Below, one piece after another: positions 8,126 through 16,212 of a DNA stretch of 64,000 nucleotides (position 1 is the first letter of the stretch; the number at the start of each line of letters is the position of its first letter). Where the stretch lies: positions 24,380 to 88,379 of the forward strand of contig CAMCYR010000008.1 of the NCBI GenBank assembly GCA_945885475.1, read 5' to 3'. Position numbers and translations under genes: made by a program. The notes under the pieces are model-generated. The model worked only from the letters and a program-made list of their open reading frames with translations. It made no database searches and was not told the origin of the DNA. The DNA comes from Chitinophaga pinensis (GTDB lineage Bacteria; Bacteroidota; Bacteroidia; 2-12-FULL-35-15).

Positions 8126-11100
8126 TTATTTTAGTAAACTAACATTTCCTGACTTCTTAATCACCTCTGTGGAATTTATTAATGTGATGGAGAGGTAGTA
8201 AACAAATACAGCATTATCCAATGGTTTTCCTTGATAGCTGCCATCCCATGATACAGAAGGATCTGTTATTTCAATCATTTTTTCCCCCCATCTGTCGTAA
8301 ACTACTAACAACATTTCTTTTACACACACGGGATTGATTTTTACTCTGAATACATCATTGCTTTGATCATTGTTCGGAGAAAATGCATTAGGAACAAATA
8401 GTTCACCACATTCTAAGTCAACAGAAATTCTCACACAAGCCGTATCCGCGCAGCCAGTTGTATCTGTTACAGTTACACAATAATCAGTTGTGACTGTTGG
8501 CGAAACAGAGATCGTATTTGTTGTTGCACCTGTGCTCCATAAATAAGAACCGCCACCGCTTGCCGTTAATGTTGCTGAAATACCTGCGTTAATCGTTGCA
8601 TCCGCTCCTGCATTTGCAGTTGGGCCCGGATTTGAACTCACGCTTACATTTGCTGAAGCCGTACATCCGTTCGCAGGATCGGTAACGACAACCGTATATG
8701 TTCCTGCAGCAGTAACCGTAGGTGATGCTGTTGTTGCGCCTGCCGAAATTCCCACTCCAGTCCAGTTGTATAAAACACCCGCTGATGTGGATGTTGCACT
8801 GATCGTTCCGGAACTTATTCCGCAATTCAATATCAACGATTGTCCTGCGGTTACAGTAGGAGGATTTGTGTTACTTGTAACAAGCACACTTGTAGTTGAA
8901 GTGCATCCGTTTGCAGGATCAGTGACGGTAACCGTATATGTTCCTGCTGCATTTACAGATGGAGTATCTGTAAATGCACCAACAGTGATGCCTACTCCCG
9001 CCCAGCTGTAAGTTGCTCCAGTAGTTGTTGAACTGACAGAAATAATTCCGCTTGAAGGAGAACATCCCAATGCAAGCGGCGGTCCTGCTGATACTGCAGG
9101 TGGTGTTGTATTAGATGAGACATTAACGGTTTGTTGTGATGAACATCCTGTCAGTAGATCGGTAATTGTTAAAGTATAAGTTGCTGCAGCGGTAACGGTA
9201 TAGTTAGCTGCAGCCGGACCTCCTGTCCATTGGTATCCGACACCCGGACTTGTCGAACTCCCGTTAAGTGTTAGTGATGGTGTTGTACAAGTAATAACCA
9301 TAGGGGTGGCAATGCTGATGTTTGGTAAAGTACCGCTGGAATTTACAGTTACTGAAGCAGATGCTGTACATCCGTTCGCAGGATCAGTGGCCGTTACGGT
9401 ATATGTTCCTGAACTACTCACTGTTGAAGGGTTTGTAGCATTCACTAATGAACCTCCGTTCCAAACCAATGTTGAACCTGCTGACGTTCCTGTAAGTGAA
9501 ACAGAAGGAACAGAACAGGTGATAGATCCGCTGCTGACTGCTGTCACTGTCGGAGCAATAGTATCTGATAAAACAATAACTGTTGATGTTGCTGTGCATC
9601 CGTTTGCAGGATTTGTTGCCGTAACAGTATATGTTCCTGCTGCAGAAACGTTAGCCGGATTAGCAGCATTTACTAACGCACCGCCGTTCCAAACCAGTGT
9701 TGATCCTACTGACGTTCCTGTTAATGTTGCCGTTAATGCGGAGCATGAAATGGAATTACTTCCAGCTGAAGAAACAGTAGGAGCGGTTGTGCTTCCTGAA
9801 ACAATAACGGTAGATGTTGCTGTGCATCCGTTTGCAGGATTTGTTGCCGTAACAGTATATGTTCCTGCTGCAGAAACGTTAGCCGGATTTGCAGCATTTA
9901 CTAACGCACCGCCATTCCAAACCAGTGTTGCTCCTACGGATGTTCCTGTTAATGTTGCCGTTGCTGTTGAACATGAAATGGAATTACTACTTACTGAACT
10001 AACAGTAGGAGCAGTTGTGCTTCCTGAAACAATAACTGTTGATGTTGCTGTGCATCCGTTTGCAGGATTTGTTGCCGTAACAGTATATGTTCCTGCTGCA
10101 GAAACGTTAGCCGGATTAGCAGCATTTACTAACGCGCCGCCATTCCAGACCAGTGTTGCTCCTACGGATGTTCCTGTTAATGTTGCCGTTAATGCGGAGC
10201 ATGAAATGGAATTACTTCCAGCTGAAGAAACAGTAGGAGCGGAGCCTACAGTTATTGTTACTGTTGAAGAAACCGTTCCGTTCGACCATTGAAATACGTT
10301 TGATCCTGCTGAGAGTCCTGTTACTCCTGAACTTGCGCTTGATGCATTTGAAATAGTACCTGTTCCGCTTATCAATGTCCATGTTCCGATTGTTGGACTT
10401 AATGCATTTAGCGTTGCACTGTTGCTGCAAATTGATTGATTAACTCCTGCATTCGCAGATTCCGTTGTAAAACTTCCTGCCTCTATAAATACACCACTGT
10501 CATATGCGGCATCATTCGCGTCACCTATTAATAAGCGTATATGATAGGTTACACCGGGTGTTAATCCTGTTTGTGATGCCGTTAATATACGTGTATTGCC
10601 ATTGTATTGTGTTCCATTAATAAAACCCAAGAATTCAGGAGTGGGAGTTCCTACGGTCCAACCAGGGTTTTCTGCTGTACACAATCCCGCACTTGGTGCA
10701 CCGCCACTAGATCCGACTATCCCGTCATTTACGGAGTTGATTCCTACTTCTGATCCGTTCGGCAGACGAGCAATATTTTTTGCATCACTGATATAACCTT
10801 GTCCGCCAGCGATTCCTGGACCGCTGATCAAAAAGGCAAATTTATCGTTGTAGCTGGAACAGTTATAGTTGATTGCAAATGCACTTCCGCTTTCATCATT
10901 GTATTCTTCTGATGCAAAAATATAACGGAAAGAAACGCTTGAGGTAACAGGAATAAAATCAAATTCCAAAATAGCTGCATTATAATAATTGTATGGTGAA
11001 ATCAATACCTGCGCATCCGCATCTTGTCCGGCAAGAGGATTACTAGAGCGGATCTCGCCTGCTGTTCCTGAAACATAACCGGTGCTCATCTGAGCAACGG

Positions 11101-11425
11101 ATCCCGGATTGGTTCCTAATGTCAATGGAACCGAAGATGTATTTCCCGTACTAAGGTATACACCGCTTGTAAATCCCATACCTGTCAATGTAGGGCCTGC
11201 TGTAGAAAAATAACCGACCTGATATTTCGAACTCGCTCCATATACTCCTCTGAAGTTTACTCCCGATATAGTGGTCCCACTTCCGACCGGAACAAGAACC
11301 GTATTCACCAGCTGCGTGGTTGTATACAAGGTGTTGTTTACAGTAATTTGCGCCAAACTTGAAAACTGGCTGAATGCAGCGAACAAGATGGTGATTATTC
11401 TTGACGATAATTTTAGTTTATACAT
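8126..11425 (-). CDS. Giant surface protein, anchor-L-like domain, Ig-like repeats, gliding-type C-terminal domain
   Basis: 1099 residues. A signal peptide is followed by a choice-of-anchor-L-like domain (about 30-320, with 'FIPVTSSVSFRYIFASEEYN' and 'IRLLIGDANDAAYDSGVF'). Next come several Ig/PKD-like beta modules of about 76-80 residues ('GTYTVTATNPANGCTATS'), and then a C-terminal CHU_C/T9SS type-B sorting-like domain ('VPNAFSPNNDQSNDVFRV', 'VYDRWGEKMIEI'). It is predicted to be exported by type IX secretion and attached or released at the cell surface, probably with the neighbouring PorP/SprF-like protein. Three central repeats are nearly identical at DNA level. Confidence 0.92.
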   Translation of the reverse strand: MYKLKLSSRIITILFAAFSQFSSLAQITVNNTLYTTTQLVNTVLVPVGSGTTISGVNFRGVYGASSKYQVGYFSTAGPTLTGMGFTSGVYLSTGNTSSVPLTLGTNPGSVAQMSTGYVSGTAGEIRSSNPLAGQDADAQVLISPYNYYNAAILEFDFIPVTSSVSFRYIFASEEYNDESGSAFAINYNCSSYNDKFAFLISGPGIAGGQGYISDAKNIARLPNGSEVGINSVNDGIVGSSGGAPSAGLCTAENPGWTVGTPTPEFLGFINGTQYNGNTRILTASQTGLTPGVTYHIRLLIGDANDAAYDSGVFIEAGSFTTESANAGVNQSICSNSATLNALSPTIGTWTLISGTGTISNASSASSGVTGLSAGSNVFQWSNGTVSSTVTITVGSAPTVSSAGSNSISCSALTATLTGTSVGATLVWNGGALVNAANPANVSAAGTYTVTATNPANGCTATSTVIVSGSTTAPTVSSVSSNSISCSTATATLTGTSVGATLVWNGGALVNAANPANVSAAGTYTVTATNPANGCTATSTVIVSGSTTAPTVSSAGSNSISCSALTATLTGTSVGSTLVWNGGALVNAANPANVSAAGTYTVTATNPANGCTATSTVIVLSDTIAPTVTAVSSGSITCSVPSVSLTGTSAGSTLVWNGGSLVNATNPSTVSSSGTYTVTATDPANGCTASASVTVNSSGTLPNISIATPMVITCTTPSLTLNGSSTSPGVGYQWTGGPAAANYTVTAAATYTLTITDLLTGCSSQQTVNVSSNTTPPAVSAGPPLALGCSPSSGIISVSSTTTGATYSWAGVGITVGAFTDTPSVNAAGTYTVTVTDPANGCTSTTSVLVTSNTNPPTVTAGQSLILNCGISSGTISATSTSAGVLYNWTGVGISAGATTASPTVTAAGTYTVVVTDPANGCTASANVSVSSNPGPTANAGADATINAGISATLTASGGGSYLWSTGATTNTISVSPTVTTDYCVTVTDTTGCADTACVRISVDLECGELFVPNAFSPNNDQSNDVFRVKINPVCVKEMLLVVYDRWGEKMIEITDPSVSWDGSYQGKPLDNAVFVYYLSITLINSTEVIKKSGNVSLLK
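9585..10268 (-). repeat. Three near-identical 228-bp direct repeats inside the adhesin
   Basis: The word GATGTTGCTGTGCATCCG recurs at 9585, 9813 and 10041, exactly 228 bp (76 codons) apart, with long near-identical stretches between. Units keep the reading frame and correspond to single Ig-like modules. Confidence 0.9.
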
Positions 11426-11557
11426 TGGATAGCGTTTTAATAGAAGCTTATAAAAAATAATGATGTTCTCTCTTTACTAATGTTGTTTTAATATAAAATT
11501 AACACATACTTTCAAATTTTTTTTGAAATAGTCGCTGTTATTAGGGTATCTGATCTG

Positions 11558-11761
11558 CTAAATAGTTCTTTTTTCTCTGTTTTTAAATTCCAGTATTAAT
11601 CGTAGCCGGATAAGTCCTTTATCTTGTATTTCTTTTAGCTCATCCATACTTTTGTCTGAAAGTTCCTGGCGCGTATACAATTCTGTATTTCTCAGAATAC
11701 GAGCGATTGTTCTTGTTTTTAATATGTTATCTGATATATTCGTTTTATTTGTCTTTCTCAC
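11558..11761 (-). CDS. Small protein of unknown function
   Basis: 67 residues, basic and predicted helical ('TRTIARILRNTELYTRQEL'), with no recognised domain. It stands alone between two oppositely oriented genes, and nearby coding density is low. Composition is protein-like, but there is no decisive evidence that it is translated. The rest of 11426-11902 holds only AT-rich upstream sequence. Confidence 0.4.
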   Translation of the reverse strand: MRKTNKTNISDNILKTRTIARILRNTELYTRQELSDKSMDELKEIQDKGLIRLRLILEFKNREKRTI

Positions 11762-11849
11762 TTCACTCTGGTTTTTTAATTATTTCAGCAATAAATTTTA
11801 CTTTTTTTATCGTTTGGTTATTTTCTAAACTAAAAATAATCAATTGATA

Positions 11850-11881
11850 TTTGTTTAACATAAAATTAATTCATAATTTTA
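11850..11881 (+). promoter_or_regulatory. Probable promoter (TTTG-N20-TAATTTTA)
   Basis: TTTG at 11850-11853, a 20-nt spacer and TAATTTTA at 11874-11881 resemble the Bacteroidota consensus with one mismatch in the -7 box. The next gene starts at 11903. Confidence 0.5.
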
Positions 11882-11902
11882 GTAAGTCTGAAATTTAAAA
11901 CT

Positions 11903-13420
11903 ATGAAAAAAAATAGTAACGCTTTTGTCCTAGTAAAAAGTCTGAGTATGTCGGAAAAGAGATATTTTAAAATATTTTCTGAGCGACATATAATTGGTTC
12001 ACAAAATAAATATGTTGCTTTATTTGATCAGCTAGATAAGGCAAATATTGAAGAGGATGCTTTTTTTATCCAAAATCTCAAGAAAGCGGGTATGAATGCT
12101 GATTTTATTTCTGCCGATAAAAACTATCTCTATCAACTCATCCTGAAGAGCCTGAATGATTTCCATAAGTGTAAGACCTATAATTTAGAAATTAAAGAAG
12201 CGCTCATCTCCGTTGAAATTCTTTTTCACAAAGGTTTGTACCTGGAGTGTTTAAAGCTGATTTCCAAAACAGAGATCATTGCCAATGAGTGTGAAAATTT
12301 TCAGCTTAGCATCGATCTGCTGATGTGGAAAAAAAAATGTAGTGGTTATTCACTCGGATTAAAAAAGGCCTCAGAAGTGAATAAAATGATTGATACGTAT
12401 CTATTGCTGCTAAATAATCTGAAACGGATCACCGATCTGTATTACGAATCTAACCTGCTTCAATCCGAAAACGAAAACTATTCAAAGAAAGAAGTCCTCA
12501 AAAAGTATGAGCAGATCCTCAAACAGCCCGAATTAAAATCGGAAAGTAAAGCGATTTCCTTTTCCGCCAAGATCTTTTATTACCTGATCTATTCCAATTA
12601 TTATTACGCCTGCGACAACAAGCCGAAAGAGTATGAATGTTTACAAAAGCTGATCGATATTCTTAACGCATCAAAGATCTATGCTTTGGAAAATTCCTTA
12701 GACTATGTTTCCATATACAACCGTTTATTGTCAATAAAAAAGCATTTTAAGTCGTCTTCCTTTTTTGATGATATCTTTAATTTAAGAGAGTTTGCGAAAC
12801 AGGTTTCATTTCAGAAGGAAGTGATTCTCGAACGTGTTTTTGTGCATACCAATGCGCATGAGATCGAATATTATCTCATCAACAACGATTTTTCAGCAGC
12901 ACTTCAAAAAATCAAGGAAATTGAAAAAGAGATCCAAAAGCTGAATCTAAGCATCGAACCTTACCACCTGATCAATTTCTATTATTTGTATGCGATCACA
13001 CTTGTGTATTTTGGAGAGTACCACAAAGCCTTGAAATTTATAAATATCATCCTGAATGATTTTGATACAGCCGACCGACCACAGGTATTCATGAGGGTTG
13101 AGATGCTTAATATCGTTGTTCATTTCGAACTAAAGAACGGTACGCTAGTAAATTCTTTAGCGACTCAGATCCTGAAAAAGAACAAGTCGTGCAAAATTTT
13201 ATTGCTGGTAGAAGAAACAATTGTAAATGCTATTTTGAAGATCACTGGGTTTAAACATTCAACTTTAAAAGATGAAACGGATGAACTGAAGATCCTTGCA
13301 GAAGCTGTCTGGCTTGCTAAAAAGTCAGTTACAGGATCCTCGGTTTCTTTAATTGAGCAGTACGACAAATGGATTACAGCAAAGATCAAACGGAAGATCG
13401 TGGCAGACTTGTATCGTTGA
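11903..13420 (+). CDS. Helical-repeat (TPR-like) cytoplasmic protein, unknown function
   Basis: 505 residues without signal peptide. The opening 'VLVKSLSMSEKRYFKIFS' is a pattern I associate with uncharacterised Bacteroidota proteins of about 500 residues. The body is almost entirely amphipathic helices with regularly spaced Leu, Tyr and Ala, consistent with TPR-like repeats and a scaffold or binding role. It has its own upstream promoter-like sequence and no operon partner. Function is not assignable. Confidence 0.75.
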   Translation: MKKNSNAFVLVKSLSMSEKRYFKIFSERHIIGSQNKYVALFDQLDKANIEEDAFFIQNLKKAGMNADFISADKNYLYQLILKSLNDFHKCKTYNLEIKEALISVEILFHKGLYLECLKLISKTEIIANECENFQLSIDLLMWKKKCSGYSLGLKKASEVNKMIDTYLLLLNNLKRITDLYYESNLLQSENENYSKKEVLKKYEQILKQPELKSESKAISFSAKIFYYLIYSNYYYACDNKPKEYECLQKLIDILNASKIYALENSLDYVSIYNRLLSIKKHFKSSSFFDDIFNLREFAKQVSFQKEVILERVFVHTNAHEIEYYLINNDFSAALQKIKEIEKEIQKLNLSIEPYHLINFYYLYAITLVYFGEYHKALKFINIILNDFDTADRPQVFMRVEMLNIVVHFELKNGTLVNSLATQILKKNKSCKILLLVEETIVNAILKITGFKHSTLKDETDELKILAEAVWLAKKSVTGSSVSLIEQYDKWITAKIKRKIVADLYR

Positions 13421-13987
13421 AAGATTTTTTCGTTTTCCGTTCGCTGTCTTTTAGATTGCTTTCTCCATCCTTATCCAACCCTTCATCGAAAAAGTAGATT
13501 TTATGAAGTGTTATTCGTAGAGTAAAAGGGTCATGCAAAGGATTTCCTTTGATTTGCTGTGCCGATACACGATGTTTTTTAACAAATCACAACAAAACAA
13601 ATTATTAATTACATTTTTGCCAATAGTTTTGATTTATTCAAAATCTGCTTTAAGAAATTAGAATTAAATTGAATCGCAGCAATCGAAACAGGCTAAAATA
13701 ATTTTGACGTTTATAAAAACAGAAGATAGTTCACTCTTGGCGCTGCTAGATAAATTTGATTCGGCAGGTAACATTACACATTTCATTGAATATGCGTCTA
13801 CGAGATCGTAAATAAAAAGATTATTCTGGAATAAGATATTGATAATTGGATTTAGTTTAGAGAATAATTACAATTATCCGCCCCGGCTTATCCGGGGCGT
13901 TAAACATTAAAAAATCAATTAATAACTCTTGTAATGAGGGCGTTTTTAGTTTGTGTGAAGGGCTCATGCCGCATCCTGCTAACCTAT
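13421..13987 (+). other. 567-bp gap, possible gene remnant near 13707-13811
   Basis: No convincing intact gene. A short open stretch at 13707-13811 translates to protein-like sequence ('SLLALLDKFDSAGNITHF') ending in a stop, and could be the tail of a decayed gene. A strong GC-rich hairpin follows at 13879-13899. Confidence 0.35.
13879..13899. repeat. Perfect 8-bp GC-rich hairpin
   Basis: CGCCCCGG, loop CTTAT, CCGGGGCG. It is not followed by a T-run on either strand, so it is not a standard terminator. It runs directly into GTTAAACATTAAAAAAT, a 17-mer seen again at 37551. Confidence 0.7.
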
Positions 13988-14542
13988 CTAATTAAGTTTC
14001 ACATCAAATAATTTCATCGTTCCTTTGGTTGCACCTGTTTCAGTGCATTTATAAACATACAATGAAACCAATGACACCTTTTTGCTTATAGAATAATCTA
14101 AGGTATCTAACTCAATTTTTTCGGTAAATCTAATAAATGGGATATTCCATGAAGTAATTTCACTTTTTATCGGAGCAGAAACAAACGTCCCCGGATTTTT
14201 AGGATCTTCTATATGAGCAGTAGAATCCCACTGAACAAGAATATGATCAACATCCTTCGGAGACAATTCTTCATTCGGAAAATCTCTATAGGCTTTTATT
14301 TTACCTGCTAAAACAGCTTTCGTAATAGAAGAAATTAATTTTTCTCTATCAAATTTGTTGGCAGCATTTGTAAGATCAGATTGATCCCAAATCGTATCTG
14401 TTTCAAGTGAAAGTGACGATTGAACATTCTCCGCCCAAAGTAATTTGCTGTTAGCCGTTTCTTTAAGGGAGGGATTTTTACAGGAAAATATTAATGAAAT
14501 AATGTATACGGAAGTAATCGGAAGCAATATATTTGTTTTCAT
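13988..14542 (-). CDS. Putative lipoprotein, unknown function
   Basis: 184 residues. The N-terminus 'SVYIISLIFSC' is a lipoprotein signal with the lipid-acceptor Cys near residue 21, so the product is probably envelope-anchored. The remainder is hydrophilic with no recognised domain. It is single, and divergent from the SiaC-like gene that starts about 310 bp away. Confidence 0.7.
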   Translation of the reverse strand: MKTNILLPITSVYIISLIFSCKNPSLKETANSKLLWAENVQSSLSLETDTIWDQSDLTNAANKFDREKLISSITKAVLAGKIKAYRDFPNEELSPKDVDHILVQWDSTAHIEDPKNPGTFVSAPIKSEITSWNIPFIRFTEKIELDTLDYSISKKVSLVSLYVYKCTETGATKGTMKLFDVKLN

Positions 14543-14808
14543 TTCTTTTAGATAATAATTGATTTACATTGAATTTTTTTAACGCAAATTATGCATTTAT
14601 AAATAGCAAATTAGCTAATTAATATTTATAAAATTAGTACTTTTAACTGCAAATCCAAGATTTAATAGTCCTAACTAAACTTTAATGTTATCTCTATCAA
14701 TTAATAGCATTGAAATTACAATGCCGATAGATTTTGTAAAATACATGTTTATGAATAAGTTATTTTTTTAAAAATTTCTTTTTTTTCACAGTATTTTAAT
14801 ATTATACA

Positions 14809-14816
14809 TATATTTG
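14809..14816 (+). promoter_or_regulatory. -7 element TATATTTG for the SiaC-like gene
   Basis: Exact TAnnTTTG match about 37 nt upstream of the ATG at 14853. It argues against a start at an upstream in-frame TTG (14814), which would lie inside the promoter. Nothing else is seen in 14543-14808, which is AT-rich. Confidence 0.55.
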
Positions 14817-14852
14817 TTAATTATAAAACTAAACTCCTTAAGCCTACAATTT

Positions 14853-15242
14853 ATGGCAGAAAACTCATTTAAAGCTGAACAATCAGCAAAAACACCTATT
14901 TTAAACTTTGATGGAACCACAGGTGTTTTTGACTTGAAAGGGAAATCGATCCCCGAAAATTCAGTAGCATTTTACAAGCCATTGTTCGATTGGCTGGACA
15001 GCTACATTCAAAACCCAGCTCCGAAAACAACATTGAATATTCAATTAGATTATTTTAATACCAGTTCGTCAAAGTGTATTGTCGACCTTTTTAAAAAGAT
15101 AGAACAAATAACTAAAAATGGAAAAGGAGAGGCATTAATCAACTGGTTTTATGATGATCAGGATGATGATATGTTGGAAGCGGGTGAGGATTATCAATCT
15201 ATCATTAAAATGCCCTTTAATATCGTTTCATTTACAAAATAG
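14853..15242 (+). CDS. DUF1987/SiaC-family regulatory phosphoprotein
   Basis: 129 residues from the ATG at 14853. The sequence carries the DUF1987 signature 'LDYFNTSSSK', with Thr70 at the position equivalent to the phosphorylated threonine of Pseudomonas SiaC, plus 'FKKIEQITKNGKGEALINW'. In Pseudomonas, SiaC is phosphorylated by the SiaB kinase and dephosphorylated by the PP2C-type SiaA. Here a SpoIIE/PP2C phosphatase is encoded three genes downstream on the same strand, but no SiaB-like kinase is visible. The role in a phospho-switch is inferred from family and context. Confidence 0.85.
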   Translation: MAENSFKAEQSAKTPILNFDGTTGVFDLKGKSIPENSVAFYKPLFDWLDSYIQNPAPKTTLNIQLDYFNTSSSKCIVDLFKKIEQITKNGKGEALINWFYDDQDDDMLEAGEDYQSIIKMPFNIVSFTK

Positions 15243-15274
15243 TTTAAACCTTCTTTAATTTTTAATCTTTTATC

Positions 15275-16117
15275 ATGAAAAAATTAGTTACTCTTTCTTT
15301 TGCTGCTTTATTAGTGTCTTGCGGTGGAAATTCATCTAAACCCGAAACAGCTGAAGTTAAAACCGACACTGTTAAAAAAGAAGTTCAGACTCAACCTACA
15401 AATGATCTGGCGGACTTCCAATTTCATGTTCTTGTAATCAATGTCCCTTCTCCATTAGAGATTATTACTTTTTTACCAAAAGCAGGACTGCCCTTCAATA
15501 AGAGCCTTGTAAACGCTACCGAAAATGAAACGAAATACACGACTACTACTAAAAAAGGTCTTAATTATGGTGCTTACATTGTAGATCTTGTCTATTTATC
15601 TACGAATGAGCAATTTTCTGAAGTAAAAACCTATTTTAAAACATCGAGAAATCTAGCACAAAGTCTTGGTTGTGCTGAAAGCTTTGATAACATTGCCGGC
15701 TCCAGGTTAGAAAGCAACATCGATAAAAAGGATACGATCAATAAAGTGATTGATCAGATTTATACAGAAATGGATGGATATCTTCGTTCAAACGACCGCT
15801 TATTAACTGCAACTCAGATTTTGGTTGGAAGCTGGATAGAAAGCCAATACATAACAGTTGGTTTGATTAAAGATCAGGCAAAAAATAAAGACAATGAAAT
15901 CTTATTTCAAAAAGTTGCTCAACAAAATTTCACTTCTCAGAAATTGGTTGAACTTTTAAAAGAATACGAAAAAGAAAAAGACTTTAAAGTTATTATTGCA
16001 GGTGTTTCTGAACTGGATAAATTATATTCAAGTATTAAAAATGGCGAGGTAGATGCTGCTTTTCTTCAGAAATTACATGCAAAATTAGGCGATGTAAGAT
16101 CGAATATTGTAAACTAA
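15275..16117 (+). CDS. Putative lipoprotein in the SiaC/ABC cluster
   Basis: 280 residues with the lipoprotein signal 'LVTLSFAALLVSC' and a short Lys/Thr/Glu linker. An alpha-helical domain follows ('YFKTSRNLAQSLGCAESF', 'KVAQQNFTSQKLVELLKEY'). No known enzyme motif. It lies 32 nt after the SiaC-like gene, so probably shares its transcript, and is followed by a terminator hairpin before the ABC gene. Likely sited on the inner or outer membrane, facing the periplasm. Confidence 0.75.
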   Translation: MKKLVTLSFAALLVSCGGNSSKPETAEVKTDTVKKEVQTQPTNDLADFQFHVLVINVPSPLEIITFLPKAGLPFNKSLVNATENETKYTTTTKKGLNYGAYIVDLVYLSTNEQFSEVKTYFKTSRNLAQSLGCAESFDNIAGSRLESNIDKKDTINKVIDQIYTEMDGYLRSNDRLLTATQILVGSWIESQYITVGLIKDQAKNKDNEILFQKVAQQNFTSQKLVELLKEYEKEKDFKVIIAGVSELDKLYSSIKNGEVDAAFLQKLHAKLGDVRSNIVN

Positions 16118-16143
16118 TAGCATAGTTTTAGTTAAAATTTCTA

Positions 16144-16180
16144 AAAAGCTTTGGAGTGAATAGTTCTTCAAAGCTTTTTT
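16144..16180 (+). terminator. Rho-independent terminator
   Basis: AAAAGCTTTGGAG pairs with CTTCAAAGCTTTT around a 9-10 nt loop and ends in a T-run. It separates the lipoprotein gene from the ABC gene. Confidence 0.8.
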
Positions 16181-16212
16181 TGTTTAAACAAAAAAAATAG
16201 AAAAAATAAATT

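Noticed and set aside
9306..10292. A 328-codon open frame on the plus strand inside the adhesin gene
   Set aside because: It is the antisense shadow of the repetitive minus-strand adhesin; the repeated DNA keeps both strands open. Its product would be a low-complexity repeat with no start or promoter support.
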